Positions 26,637 to 35,259 of a stretch of 64,000 nucleotides of DNA are shown here, piece after piece. The translations under genes were made by a program, and so were the position numbers. How positions within the stretch are numbered: position 1 is the first letter of the stretch; each line of letters starts with the position of its first letter. Source of the stretch: Saprospiraceae bacterium (lineage in GTDB: Bacteria; Bacteroidota; Bacteroidia; Chitinophagales; Saprospiraceae); contig JABSSL010000032.1 of the NCBI GenBank assembly GCA_013214355.1, positions 1 to 64,000 on the forward strand, written 5' to 3'. Below the pieces are notes generated by a model, which saw only the letters and a list, made by a program, of their open reading frames with translations, ran no database searches and was not told the origin of the DNA.

Positions 26637-28284
26637 AATAAGTCGTCAAGTCTGGATTTACCTCCTTGTACTAAGTAGTCTACTGAGTTGCCAGTCCAGC
26701 TCGCAGGATAACAGTGAGGCCACGGAATACCAGGGGACACAACCCAATGTGCTAGTCATTTTATTGGACGACATGGGGTATGCCGATCTGGGTTGCTATG
26801 GGAGCGAGCTCGAAACGCCACACATAGATGCGCTGGCTGCAGGGGGACTGCGGATGACACAATTCTATAATGCAGCGCGCTGCTGCCCTTCCCGGGCATC
26901 TCTTCTAACCGGCCTATATCCACATCAAGCAGGAATGGGGCACCAAAATCAAGATAAAGGCTTGCCTAGCTATCGCGGTAGAATTGGGGAGCAGGCTGTA
27001 ACCATCGCGGAGGTATTGCAGCCCAGCCCATACACTACCTATCAGGTAGGGAAATGGCACGTCGGAAATGAGGAACCCTTCTGGCCAGGAAACAAAGGTT
27101 TTGATCAATATTTTTCCCTGATCGAAGGAGCGATGAGCTATTACAACCAATGGCCTTGGGTACGTAATCAAGATACACTACGGATGGTGTATAATGGAGG
27201 AGCTTACCGGACCGACAAGCATTTTTTTGCTACCGATACTTTTTCTGATACCGCCGCTGCCTTCATTGCTCGCCATCCGAAAGATCAGCCTTTTTTCATG
27301 TATCTGGCCTATAATGCTCCCCACTGGCCTTTGCATGCTAAGCCGGAAGATATTGCCCGATTTAAAGGGCAGTATGCAATGGGCTGGGATAGCATTCGGG
27401 CCCTACGCCACCAACGCATGATCGACCTAGAGATTATTCCTCCACATACCCCACTATCCAAGCGTTTTACTGAGGTGCCAGTTTGGGATGAGCTCCCCGA
27501 TAGTATGCAGCTTAAGTGGCAAGTGGATATGGAATTATACGCGGCAGTGATGTATCGCTTGGATCTCGGCATCGGTAAAGTCATCAGAAGCCTACGAGAA
27601 AGCCAACAATTAGAAAAGACGCTAATACTATTACTAAGTGATAATGGCGCTTGCCATGAAGATCCGACCGGCCCATGGAGCGTTTATCCGGAGGATGGTT
27701 CTCCAGGCTCTGAACGCTCCTTTCCGGCCTATGGCTTACCCTGGGCCAATGTGGGTAACACGCCCTTTCGGCTCTTCAAATCCTGGCTGCACGAAGGAGG
27801 TATCCGCACGCCCCTCATCGCTTACCACCCCGGTTGGATCCAAGCAGGTCAGGTTAATCATCAAACCGTTGGCCATATTATGGATCTAATGCCTACGATA
27901 TTAGAGTTAGCAGGTATGGAGTATCCGCTGCAATTTGAGGGTCGTACCATCATTCCTACGCCCGGCAGGTCCCTGGTAGCGGACTTGCTTGGCCAAGCTA
28001 CCGTAGGACATCAGACACTCTTCTGGGAGCATCAGTTTAACCGCGCGGTTCGACAGGATGAATGGAAGCTGGTGGCAGCGAATAAGATTCCAGGTAGAGG
28101 TCGGATGGGGGAATGGGAATTATATAATTTGTGGGAAGATCCTATTGAAGCCAATAACCTAGCACTACAATATCCGGAAAAAGTAGATACAATGGCGGAA
28201 CAGTATGCCAAATGGGCTATGCAAGTTGGAGCTTATGAAAAGCAAGTGATGGATAGCCTACTGCAGAAAAAAGATAAGCAATGA
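26629..28284 (+). CDS. Cys-type sulfatase (S1 family) lipoprotein
   Basis: A 551-aa S1 (alkaline-phosphatase superfamily) sulfatase. The start at the ATG at 26629 overlaps the GH78 stop and gives a lipoprotein signal (MNRISRQVWIYLLVLSSLLSCQ); a GTG nine codons upstream is less likely. The metal-binding start PNVLVILLDDMGYADLGCYG, the formylglycine motif CCPSRASLLTG with Cys85 to be modified, GKWHVG and the late LLLLSDNGACHE are all present. It hydrolyses sulfate esters on glycan chains, in the periplasm or at the surface. Being Cys-type, it needs a true FGE or an anaerobic sulfatase-maturing enzyme; the SUMF1 proteins nearby lack the needed cysteines. It is followed by the lyase gene with an ATGA overlap. 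The position of the sulfate it removes is unknown. Confidence 0.94.
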   Translation: MNRISRQVWIYLLVLSSLLSCQSSSQDNSEATEYQGTQPNVLVILLDDMGYADLGCYGSELETPHIDALAAGGLRMTQFYNAARCCPSRASLLTGLYPHQAGMGHQNQDKGLPSYRGRIGEQAVTIAEVLQPSPYTTYQVGKWHVGNEEPFWPGNKGFDQYFSLIEGAMSYYNQWPWVRNQDTLRMVYNGGAYRTDKHFFATDTFSDTAAAFIARHPKDQPFFMYLAYNAPHWPLHAKPEDIARFKGQYAMGWDSIRALRHQRMIDLEIIPPHTPLSKRFTEVPVWDELPDSMQLKWQVDMELYAAVMYRLDLGIGKVIRSLRESQQLEKTLILLLSDNGACHEDPTGPWSVYPEDGSPGSERSFPAYGLPWANVGNTPFRLFKSWLHEGGIRTPLIAYHPGWIQAGQVNHQTVGHIMDLMPTILELAGMEYPLQFEGRTIIPTPGRSLVADLLGQATVGHQTLFWEHQFNRAVRQDEWKLVAANKIPGRGRMGEWELYNLWEDPIEANNLALQYPEKVDTMAEQYAKWAMQVGAYEKQVMDSLLQKKDKQ

Positions 28285-30062
28285 TCAACATGAAGAACTG
28301 GTATAGCAAGTACTGGATGGCCTATCTAACGGTATGCCTCCTGGGCTTTTGCACTTCCCTCCAGGCCCAAGAGTTTGGGAGCTGGGATGTACCGATCCCA
28401 GATCTGGAAAGCTGGTGGAAGTCGGTGGCCCATCATCAGCCACTGCAAGCGAAAGAGCATCCTCGCCTCTTGTTTCGAAAGCAAGACCTGCCAGCCTTGC
28501 GGAAAAAGATGGCCACGCCGGAAGGGAAGGCCATACTACAACGCTTACGAGTCTTGCTCAATGGCAGTGATGGCGAAGGGATGCCGATAGCCTTTAATAC
28601 GGCTAAAAAGGCCTATACGCTCGGGCCTAAGAAGCAAAGTGTGGTCGATACGCCTGGTGTCTACACCTTTGGGCATGTGGCAGGTTATGGTCTGCTGTAC
28701 CAACTTACGGGAGAGGAGAAATACGCGGACTGGGGACGGGAGTGCTTTGAGTTGGCCCTAGCCGGACAGCGGGATAGAGATGACCGCTACAGTTGGGTGG
28801 ATCCGGGGGGGGCTTTGCGAGCTGGTCCAGTCCTAGGCTGGATGGCCGTAGGCTATGATCTTTGCTATAATGCCTGGGATGAGGCCACCCGCGAAAAACT
28901 GGGGAAGGCCATAGAAACCTATAGTACGGGTATTGTGCGCAAATGGGGTAAGGTACGCGTCAACCTAGAGAGTATGGTTAGTGGTGTGATGCCCCCCAAA
29001 AGCAATCATTATGGTATGCAGGTGGGCGGAACGGCCTTGGCGCTGCTCGCCATTGACCAAGAGCCTTGGGTAGATCAAGCGCGGATAGACAGCCTACTAG
29101 AAGTAAACACCAGAAGTATGGTGCATAACATTTCGCAAGGATTTGGGGATGGAGGCTATTTCGCCGAAGGAGACGGTACGGGATCGATGGCTTCCCAAAT
29201 TGCTTATTTAACGGCTTTGCAAGCTTGGAAACAGGCCAAAGGCATGGATTTTGTCAATGTAGATCGCCCCAATGCCCGCATGACTGCCTTGAAGTGGCTA
29301 TACCTCACCGTCGTAAAAGACGGGAATCCCGAAATATGGCCGATCCGGGGCGGGTATCCACACAATGCTTGGAGTCGGGAAGGAATTTCAGGAGCTGGTT
29401 ACTTTAGTCTCCCCTTTGGAGTGCTATCCGCCCCGCATTCGGCAGCTTTGAAGTGGTTTTATGAGCAATTTCTGTTGGAGGAAGATCTAAAGACGGGTGT
29501 GCCCTATGAAGTTAGCGATTATCCTCATTTGGTGGTATGTGCTTTCGTCAATTGGCCCACGGAGCTAAGCCCAAAAGATCCGGCAAAGGTACTCCCATTG
29601 AGCTATCGCGATAGCAAAAATGGCTTTTATGCCTGGCGTAATCGTTGGCAAGATGCCAATGACATAGTGATTACGGCCCTGACACAAGATGTGCGAGGGT
29701 TTATGAAGGAAGAGGCCGATACTTCCTTTCATATCATGGCTTTTGGAAAGAAGACCACTTGGGGCCGCATACCCGGCGAAGTGAAGCATTGGCATCATTC
29801 CCAAGATGGAGCAACTAGCACCTTGGTTTTCGAAGGCGGGCTTTCCGTGGGGGTGGATTTGTCAGGGAAAAGTGGTGCTGAGGTAGTCTTGATCGCCAAC
29901 GGTGATTTTGAAGGGGAGCAAATTAATAGGAATGGCCAACTGGTTACCATAAAATACTTGACCCAGCAGGATTCGACGCCCCGCTTGCGCGTGCGTGGAA
30001 AACACATCAAGTTAGGTAAGCGACGCATTCAATGGAAAGATGGGCAATGGATATTCCGATAG
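28281..30062 (+). CDS. Heparinase II/III-like secreted protein, probable polysaccharide lyase
   Basis: A 593-aa secreted protein (signal ends LGFCTSLQAQ). The N-terminal HPRLLFRKQDLPALRKKMATPEG is typical of heparinase II/III-like lyases. It leads into an (alpha/alpha) toroid (VAGYGLLYQLTGEEKYADWG, NHYGMQVGGTALALLAI, GFGDGGYFAEGDGTGSMASQ) and a C-terminal beta-sheet domain. Such enzymes cut uronic-acid glycosidic bonds by beta-elimination; candidate catalytic Tyr/His lie in the NHYG and GGYF segments. The start codon overlaps the sulfatase stop (ATGA), and the next gene starts 20 nt downstream, so it is in the operon. The specific PL family cannot be assigned by eye; PL21- or PL35-like families are possible. 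A uronic acid in the target glycan is an inference from this gene. Confidence 0.72.
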   Translation: MINMKNWYSKYWMAYLTVCLLGFCTSLQAQEFGSWDVPIPDLESWWKSVAHHQPLQAKEHPRLLFRKQDLPALRKKMATPEGKAILQRLRVLLNGSDGEGMPIAFNTAKKAYTLGPKKQSVVDTPGVYTFGHVAGYGLLYQLTGEEKYADWGRECFELALAGQRDRDDRYSWVDPGGALRAGPVLGWMAVGYDLCYNAWDEATREKLGKAIETYSTGIVRKWGKVRVNLESMVSGVMPPKSNHYGMQVGGTALALLAIDQEPWVDQARIDSLLEVNTRSMVHNISQGFGDGGYFAEGDGTGSMASQIAYLTALQAWKQAKGMDFVNVDRPNARMTALKWLYLTVVKDGNPEIWPIRGGYPHNAWSREGISGAGYFSLPFGVLSAPHSAALKWFYEQFLLEEDLKTGVPYEVSDYPHLVVCAFVNWPTELSPKDPAKVLPLSYRDSKNGFYAWRNRWQDANDIVITALTQDVRGFMKEEADTSFHIMAFGKKTTWGRIPGEVKHWHHSQDGATSTLVFEGGLSVGVDLSGKSGAEVVLIANGDFEGEQINRNGQLVTIKYLTQQDSTPRLRVRGKHIKLGKRRIQWKDGQWIFR

Positions 30063-30081
30063 ATATACAAAACAACGAAAA

Positions 30082-32301
30082 ATGAAAAATAGAACTTTGA
30101 ACAAGTGTAATCGATTTTTTCTCACTTTTCTTTTGCTTACCCTAGTAGCGGTGCTGGTAGGGCAAAAGGACGAATTTTATCATGACCTTTACGATTCGAT
30201 GCATGATAGCCCGATGCAGCGAAAACTCCGAAAAATTGCTCCCGTACCTTATGGTGTCGTATTTCTACCCTGGGCAGGTTGTACGGAGGAGGATATGCGC
30301 CGCCACTTCCGCATGATGAAAGAACTGGGGTTTACCAATCTAAAACAGACCATGGGTACGCCCGAATGGCCTCGGAATGAAGTCCTACGGATAGCATTGG
30401 AAGAGGGGATTATCCCCTTTTGGTATGGCGAAGGAGGCTGGGAAGACATTACCCCCGACTTACTTGGGAAAATTGGATTGGCAAAGGATATGTCCATCCA
30501 GGAGGCTCGAAAGCACCCCAAGATGATCGATTACCAAAATACCGTATTGGCCAAACACCTTTCTACCTGGAAGGCGCCCCTTCCGGGTCAAGATACCTTC
30601 CAAAGGTATGCGCACAAACCGGATCTATTCTTGTATCCCAATGATGTCCCGCTATTTAAAACTTGGGTGAAGAAGAAATACAAAACCATTGAGGCGCTCT
30701 CCAATGCCTGGAATCAGCTAGAGGTAGGCATCGCTGGAAAACCTTACACTTCTTGGGCTGATTTTGAACAGGATCCACTAATTGTCTATGATCCCACCAA
30801 GGAATATGTGATTATCCCCAAGCACGGCCGCGAATACGGTCGAGTAAGAGATATATTGCGTTTTAAGGCTGACATGTACTTAGAAAATGTCAAATTCTAT
30901 AAGCAGAATGTGTATCCGGAGCAACCGCAGCGGGCAGGAGGTGAAATGGGCTTATTTCTTCCTTTTGCTTCTCGAGCTACGGATATGGAGGGAATCGCGG
31001 AAGTAATGAAGGATAGAGGATCTTTTTACCCATCTATACATTTGGCTTGGCACTACGAGGAGGTCAAGTATGAAGTAGCTCGTTGTATCTATATGCAGTC
31101 TTCGCTAGCAACGGATTGGTTCAAAGGAGGGTGGGCAGCGACCTGGGAGAGTACGGGTGGCCCGCAGCAATTATCAGGGGGAAAAGGATGGAACATCTTA
31201 TCGCAATTTGAAACTCCCGGCTTCACCGTTAATGCAGGTACCATGACACAGCTGCTTTTGTCCTATATGGCAGGGGGCTTCAAAGGAGCAGGCCTATGGT
31301 CCTGGAACTACCGCAACGCAGGCTGGGAATCTGGAGAATATGCCCTGCTGAATCGGCAGTTAGAGGCGGGGCCTCGGGCCATTCGAGCCGGTAAGATCGC
31401 CAAGGCTGCGGATAAGTACCGCGATGAGATCTGGGCAGCGCACAAAGAACCTTACGTTGGGGTATTGGTGAATTGGGACAATGAAGCGATTTGGTCAGCT
31501 GTCGCAGGTCCAGGCCGGACACAATTCAAGCATTACCCGGTTAAAGCGCGGGTGGGGATCAGCCGGGCTTTGATCAATGCGAATGTGCCCTGGGAGCACG
31601 TGACCCCCACGGATCTAAAGAAGGGACTAGGCAAGCGCTATAAGGTAATCTACATGCCAGCTCAGAGTGCGATCAACGATGAGTTATTTCCGCTTTTGCA
31701 AGACTTCGTCCGGAATGGTGGCCGCCTAGTACTCGATGCCCCTGGTGGCTGGTGGGATGCACAAGGTCGAGTCCTGAAGACTGGCAAAGGAACACCTTTC
31801 GAACAACTTTTTGGAGCCTCCATCGCCGATATGCAGTATTCTAATAATGTCCCACAACATATAGGAGAACATGAGCTCGAAGGTTTTGTATTTGATCTCG
31901 ACGTAACTAGTGCCAAAGTAGTGGAAAGCTTTCGCTTGGGGGAACCCTCGGTCACGGAGCATGCCTATGGTAAGGGTAAGGCCGTATTGCTGGCAGCTGA
32001 CGCTAGCTTTGCTATGACGGAACCTGGGAATGAGGCCGTAGAGACCTGGACCATTAAGCACACCTTAGGTGAACTACAAACACCTTACACTTGCGAAGAG
32101 GCGATCGTATACCGCATTGCTTCACCAACGGCCGATCACTACTACTTCATCAATGATGATGAAGCCAAAGAAGTGAGTTTGGAATTTCGAAGCTATAAAT
32201 ACAAAAGTGTCAGCGACCCGATCTCGGGAGAAAGCTTGAAGCTTGGCGACAAGATTAGCCTAGAGGCCTACAGCGGCCGCTGGCTGAGGTTTGCAAAGTA
32301 A
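30082..32301 (+). CDS. GH42-like secreted glycosidase (paralog B)
   Basis: A 739-aa secreted GH42-like clan GH-A enzyme and paralog of the product at 3371-5581. The ATG at 30082 gives a signal peptide (MKNRTLNKCNRFFLTFLLLT) and avoids overlap with the lyase gene; an in-frame ATG at 30040 is less likely. The barrel shows MMKELGFTNLKQTMG, IIPFWYGEGGWE and the acidic residues Glu288 (RAGGEMGLF) and Glu356 (ATWESTGGPQQ) as catalytic candidates. The GATase-like domain (VIYMPAQSAINDELF, RNGGRLVLDAPGG) and the C-terminal EEAIVYRIASPTADHYYFIN block match paralog A closely. It is the fourth gene of the operon. Beta-galactosidase-like activity is the family default, not proven here. Confidence 0.72.
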   Translation: MKNRTLNKCNRFFLTFLLLTLVAVLVGQKDEFYHDLYDSMHDSPMQRKLRKIAPVPYGVVFLPWAGCTEEDMRRHFRMMKELGFTNLKQTMGTPEWPRNEVLRIALEEGIIPFWYGEGGWEDITPDLLGKIGLAKDMSIQEARKHPKMIDYQNTVLAKHLSTWKAPLPGQDTFQRYAHKPDLFLYPNDVPLFKTWVKKKYKTIEALSNAWNQLEVGIAGKPYTSWADFEQDPLIVYDPTKEYVIIPKHGREYGRVRDILRFKADMYLENVKFYKQNVYPEQPQRAGGEMGLFLPFASRATDMEGIAEVMKDRGSFYPSIHLAWHYEEVKYEVARCIYMQSSLATDWFKGGWAATWESTGGPQQLSGGKGWNILSQFETPGFTVNAGTMTQLLLSYMAGGFKGAGLWSWNYRNAGWESGEYALLNRQLEAGPRAIRAGKIAKAADKYRDEIWAAHKEPYVGVLVNWDNEAIWSAVAGPGRTQFKHYPVKARVGISRALINANVPWEHVTPTDLKKGLGKRYKVIYMPAQSAINDELFPLLQDFVRNGGRLVLDAPGGWWDAQGRVLKTGKGTPFEQLFGASIADMQYSNNVPQHIGEHELEGFVFDLDVTSAKVVESFRLGEPSVTEHAYGKGKAVLLAADASFAMTEPGNEAVETWTIKHTLGELQTPYTCEEAIVYRIASPTADHYYFINDDEAKEVSLEFRSYKYKSVSDPISGESLKLGDKISLEAYSGRWLRFAK

Positions 32302-32307
32302 CTGTTT

Positions 32308-32329
32308 GTGACGAGCTCCGGCTCGTCAC
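32308..32329 (+). terminator. Hairpin with TCCG tetraloop after GH42 paralog B
   Basis: GTGACGAGC (32308-32316) and GCTCGTCAC (32321-32329) form a perfect 9-bp stem closed by a C(UCCG)G loop, a very stable UNCG-type tetraloop. It is 6 nt past the stop codon. There is no T-run, so it may protect the mRNA end or slow transcription rather than terminate it. Confidence 0.5.
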
Positions 32330-32392
32330 TTGGCCCACACCTTTGTTGCGTATCTTATACGAGCAAAAACTAATATCAATCCACCCTCGCTC

Positions 32393-34606
32393 ATGAAGAA
32401 TATACTAAACATCACTCTTGCTCTACTCATCAGTCTGCCTGTCTATCTCACTGCGCAATCCCCTTGGGAGAATGCCACCTACCCGGACGAATTCGGTTTT
32501 CAGAAGCGGATGGCCCCTATGTTGCAGCGCTTGGCTGAGGGAAGTTTTGGGAAACGCTCCTTGGCCCCGTCGAAATGCCCAGATACGGGACTGCCAGTTA
32601 AAACCTGGGCCGTGGAAGGGGAAACAATTATCTCACCCTATACCGGACGTGCCTACAAGCAAGGACCAACGGGCTATTTTGGGCCGAAAAGAAGGAATGA
32701 GTCAGGGGCGATTACCGCCTTCGGTGGAGATCCGCTCAAATACGATTTGCCGCCGGCCACAGCTACCTTACTGCTCGATCCTAGCAATGAGCAAGCGAAA
32801 GCCTTTCTTAGTATACCTGGTAATCTACGGCAGCAGTACCACTTTGCCTGTAAGAATTGGGCGCGCTTCTATCCACTCTTAGCGGACGAAATGGGGGAGG
32901 AGTGGAAAAAGGCCTTTTACGAGGCCGTGGCACAATACGAAGAGGCACGCCGCCCTTCTGATGGGGCTCGCGAATGGAATCCCATGTCCTATCCCCATAA
33001 CCTTGTGGGCCAAGCGGGCCATCTCCTTGGCGGAAATACAATCGACGGTGGTACCGAGAATCATAAAACCATGTGGCGTACCTCCTGCCTGGTTTATGCG
33101 CAGTTGTTTCCGGATTCTGCCAAGATTTCTGGCTACCCGGTGCAGGAGGCCCGGGAACTGAGTCAAGAAATGATCCGAGATTACCTCAAACGGCTACTAT
33201 ATACGGGGAATGGCGAGTATGACTCGCAGATCTACTATTCTCATTCTATTGCTCCTTTTTTGAATTTATACGATTTCTCCACGGATCCAGAGATCAAAGC
33301 CCTGGCTAAGTTTGCGCTCGACTACTATTTCCTGACCTACGGACTAAAAATAGTGGATGGGGCCATCGCAGGCGCACAAAAAAGGGGATACATCCCCCAT
33401 GCCACGGCGGGAGAAACGGAAACCATGCTATGGGCATTCTTCGATGATACCTCACGCGATATGTCCAAGTCCAAAACGACCATTCAACAAACTACGACCT
33501 CCTACCGGCCCAATAAGGTGATCTACAATATCTTACAACAGAAGCTTGCTAAACCCTTTTCCGCACGGATTAGCCGGCCTTTCTACCACATGGATCGCTA
33601 CAATGCCTTTCAGGAGTCCTATTATCGATCCCAAAGCTTCGGCATGGGCAACGTATATATGAGTATAGTAGATAATCCCAATCAACAGATTGTCTGGTCT
33701 TTAGTGGCGGAAGGTACTGAGGGTCCTTTGGCCATTAGTGGAGGGCAACCTTACCCACAAGGTGCGACGGGACATAGTCCCTACACCCAAACGCTGCATC
33801 ACAAGGGGACCCTACTACTGCTCACTGCTCCCACCCATCCCAATCAAGAGGCCGATCGGGACTTTGTGGTGGACGGTAGAAGGCTCAATCCCTGGCACCT
33901 GCCAGATAGCGCCCAAGTACCAGCGTATGAGCACGCCAATCGACAGCGTTATGGGGCTGAGCCCTTGGAACCCGTGACGCCAACCGCTCCTACCGCGGCT
34001 AGTGTGGAGCAGTTTTGGAAGTCCAAAACCCGTTCTGCTGCTTCCTGGTTATGGATCCCCCGTGGGGCGGAGGAACAACAATGGATTGATGGCCGTTTGT
34101 TATTCAGACTTAATCGAACCTGGGTGGCCGTCCAGCCGCTTTCCGAAGAACACTTCTTCGTTGAATTACCCGAAAAAGAATTGGCTACCATCAAAGCGAG
34201 GGAATTGCGACGAGGGCTAGGGGAATACCAATTGTGGGTCTCTAGTGGAGAGGTCTCCGGCTACATCATAGAGGCGGTAGAAACCGAAGCTTATCCTAGT
34301 CTTAAAGCTTTTGCGGCTGCACTCGGCCAGCAAACCAAGCTAGATCGCCGCCAGCTCGCTACCCAACTCCGATTGAACTATACCTCTATCACTGGAGATC
34401 AACTCGAGATGCAATACAATCCCCAAGGACTCAAGGCTCAAGGTCAGATCAATGGCCAATCGCTGGATTTTGAGAATTGGAATGATGGTGCAGTCTATGA
34501 CAGCCCCTATCTAAAAATCAAAGAAGGTATATTGCAAGTGAAAGATGCCAAGCAAGGCTATACGATAGATTTTACAGGTGAAAAACCGGTATACCGAGAG
34601 CACTAA
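32393..34606 (+). CDS. Unrecognised secreted protein, possible alpha-toroid polysaccharide lyase
   Basis: A 737-aa secreted protein that I cannot place in a named family. The ATG at 32393 yields a signal peptide (MKNILNITLALLISLPVYLTAQ). After it come a short Cys-containing segment (SKCPDTGLPVKTW), a mostly helical half (about 130-400) with the motif GGTENHKTMWRTS and a YSHSIAPFLNLYDF segment, and a beta-rich C-terminal half. The helical half followed by beta sheets and the N/T-E-N-H motif recall (alpha/alpha)-toroid lyases, and its place at the end of a sulfatase/lyase operon supports a role in glycan breakdown. No lyase family signature is certain, so a new or divergent family is possible. 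It lies 91 nt after the GH42 stop, past a strong hairpin. Confidence 0.6.
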   Translation: MKNILNITLALLISLPVYLTAQSPWENATYPDEFGFQKRMAPMLQRLAEGSFGKRSLAPSKCPDTGLPVKTWAVEGETIISPYTGRAYKQGPTGYFGPKRRNESGAITAFGGDPLKYDLPPATATLLLDPSNEQAKAFLSIPGNLRQQYHFACKNWARFYPLLADEMGEEWKKAFYEAVAQYEEARRPSDGAREWNPMSYPHNLVGQAGHLLGGNTIDGGTENHKTMWRTSCLVYAQLFPDSAKISGYPVQEARELSQEMIRDYLKRLLYTGNGEYDSQIYYSHSIAPFLNLYDFSTDPEIKALAKFALDYYFLTYGLKIVDGAIAGAQKRGYIPHATAGETETMLWAFFDDTSRDMSKSKTTIQQTTTSYRPNKVIYNILQQKLAKPFSARISRPFYHMDRYNAFQESYYRSQSFGMGNVYMSIVDNPNQQIVWSLVAEGTEGPLAISGGQPYPQGATGHSPYTQTLHHKGTLLLLTAPTHPNQEADRDFVVDGRRLNPWHLPDSAQVPAYEHANRQRYGAEPLEPVTPTAPTAASVEQFWKSKTRSAASWLWIPRGAEEQQWIDGRLLFRLNRTWVAVQPLSEEHFFVELPEKELATIKARELRRGLGEYQLWVSSGEVSGYIIEAVETEAYPSLKAFAAALGQQTKLDRRQLATQLRLNYTSITGDQLEMQYNPQGLKAQGQINGQSLDFENWNDGAVYDSPYLKIKEGILQVKDAKQGYTIDFTGEKPVYREH

Positions 34607-34646
34607 GGCTGTATTGCAAGCCCAGCGTTTTGGGTTATGGAAGTTG

Positions 34647-34671
34647 TTTGGCCTCCCAGTCAGGTGCCAAA
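34647..34671. terminator. Possible bidirectional hairpin between convergent genes
   Basis: TTTGGC (34647-34652) and GCCAAA (34666-34671), with extra CCT/AGG pairing inside across a bulge, lie between the convergent genes at 34606 and 34676. No clear T-run follows on either strand, so confidence is low. Confidence 0.3.
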
Positions 34672-34675
34672 GGAG

Positions 34676-35083
34676 CTAAGTTTCACTGAAGAAAGCCTTG
34701 ACCTGTGCTATTTTTTGGTTTTGAGTCATTTGATCTGCTGCCTCGACGGCTCGTAGATCTATGGCCAGTTGATTACTGCCTTCAATGGCTTTTTTAAGCC
34801 CAAGCTTGGCTTCTGCTGGTCCAAAAATGTACAAAGCATCCTCTCTTTCAAGCTTTTCCATAATGGACTGGAAAAACCGTTGCAGTTGTTGCTTCTTGCG
34901 TTCCAAGTAGGTCTTTTCTTTGATGCTATCTTGTGGCCCCCAAGGTGTCTTGGAAGTGGCTCCTCCACTTGGATGATAATCTTCCACGGCTGAAGGAATC
35001 TCCTCAACGGTTGCTTCTCCTTCTTGTAAGCGTATGAAATAGGCTGTTTTATAATCTAGCCAGATGCCAATTTCTCGATTCAT
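34676..35083 (-). CDS. Small eRF1-like (baeRF-type) protein
   Basis: A 135-aa cytoplasmic protein. It begins MNREIGIWLDYKTAYFIRL, followed by a variable charged loop, and ends with an alpha/beta part: YIFGPAEAKLGLKKAIEG..AADQMTQNQKIAQVKAFF. The last part resembles the C-terminal domain of archaeal/eukaryal eRF1 and bacterial eRF1-like proteins that are often next to stress genes. It has no Gln-rich catalytic GGQ motif, so it is not a release factor. It is divergent from ftsH across 176 bp. The link to translation or ribosome rescue is a family-based guess; the genomic link to FtsH and UspA suggests a stress role. Confidence 0.6.
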   Translation of the reverse strand: MNREIGIWLDYKTAYFIRLQEGEATVEEIPSAVEDYHPSGGATSKTPWGPQDSIKEKTYLERKKQQLQRFFQSIMEKLEREDALYIFGPAEAKLGLKKAIEGSNQLAIDLRAVEAADQMTQNQKIAQVKAFFSET

Positions 35084-35259
35084 AATCTAGGTTTTTGATC
35101 CTATTTAAGAATACTACTTATAGTTGGCGGATCATCTGATTTAAGTCAATTCACTCCTTGACCAATATCATCTCTATTGACTACCAATTAGTCTAACTTT
35201 AAAAGAAATGCCCTTGGGATTCCTCCGGCAATCTACCTATTCACGAAAAAGTCAATGTT

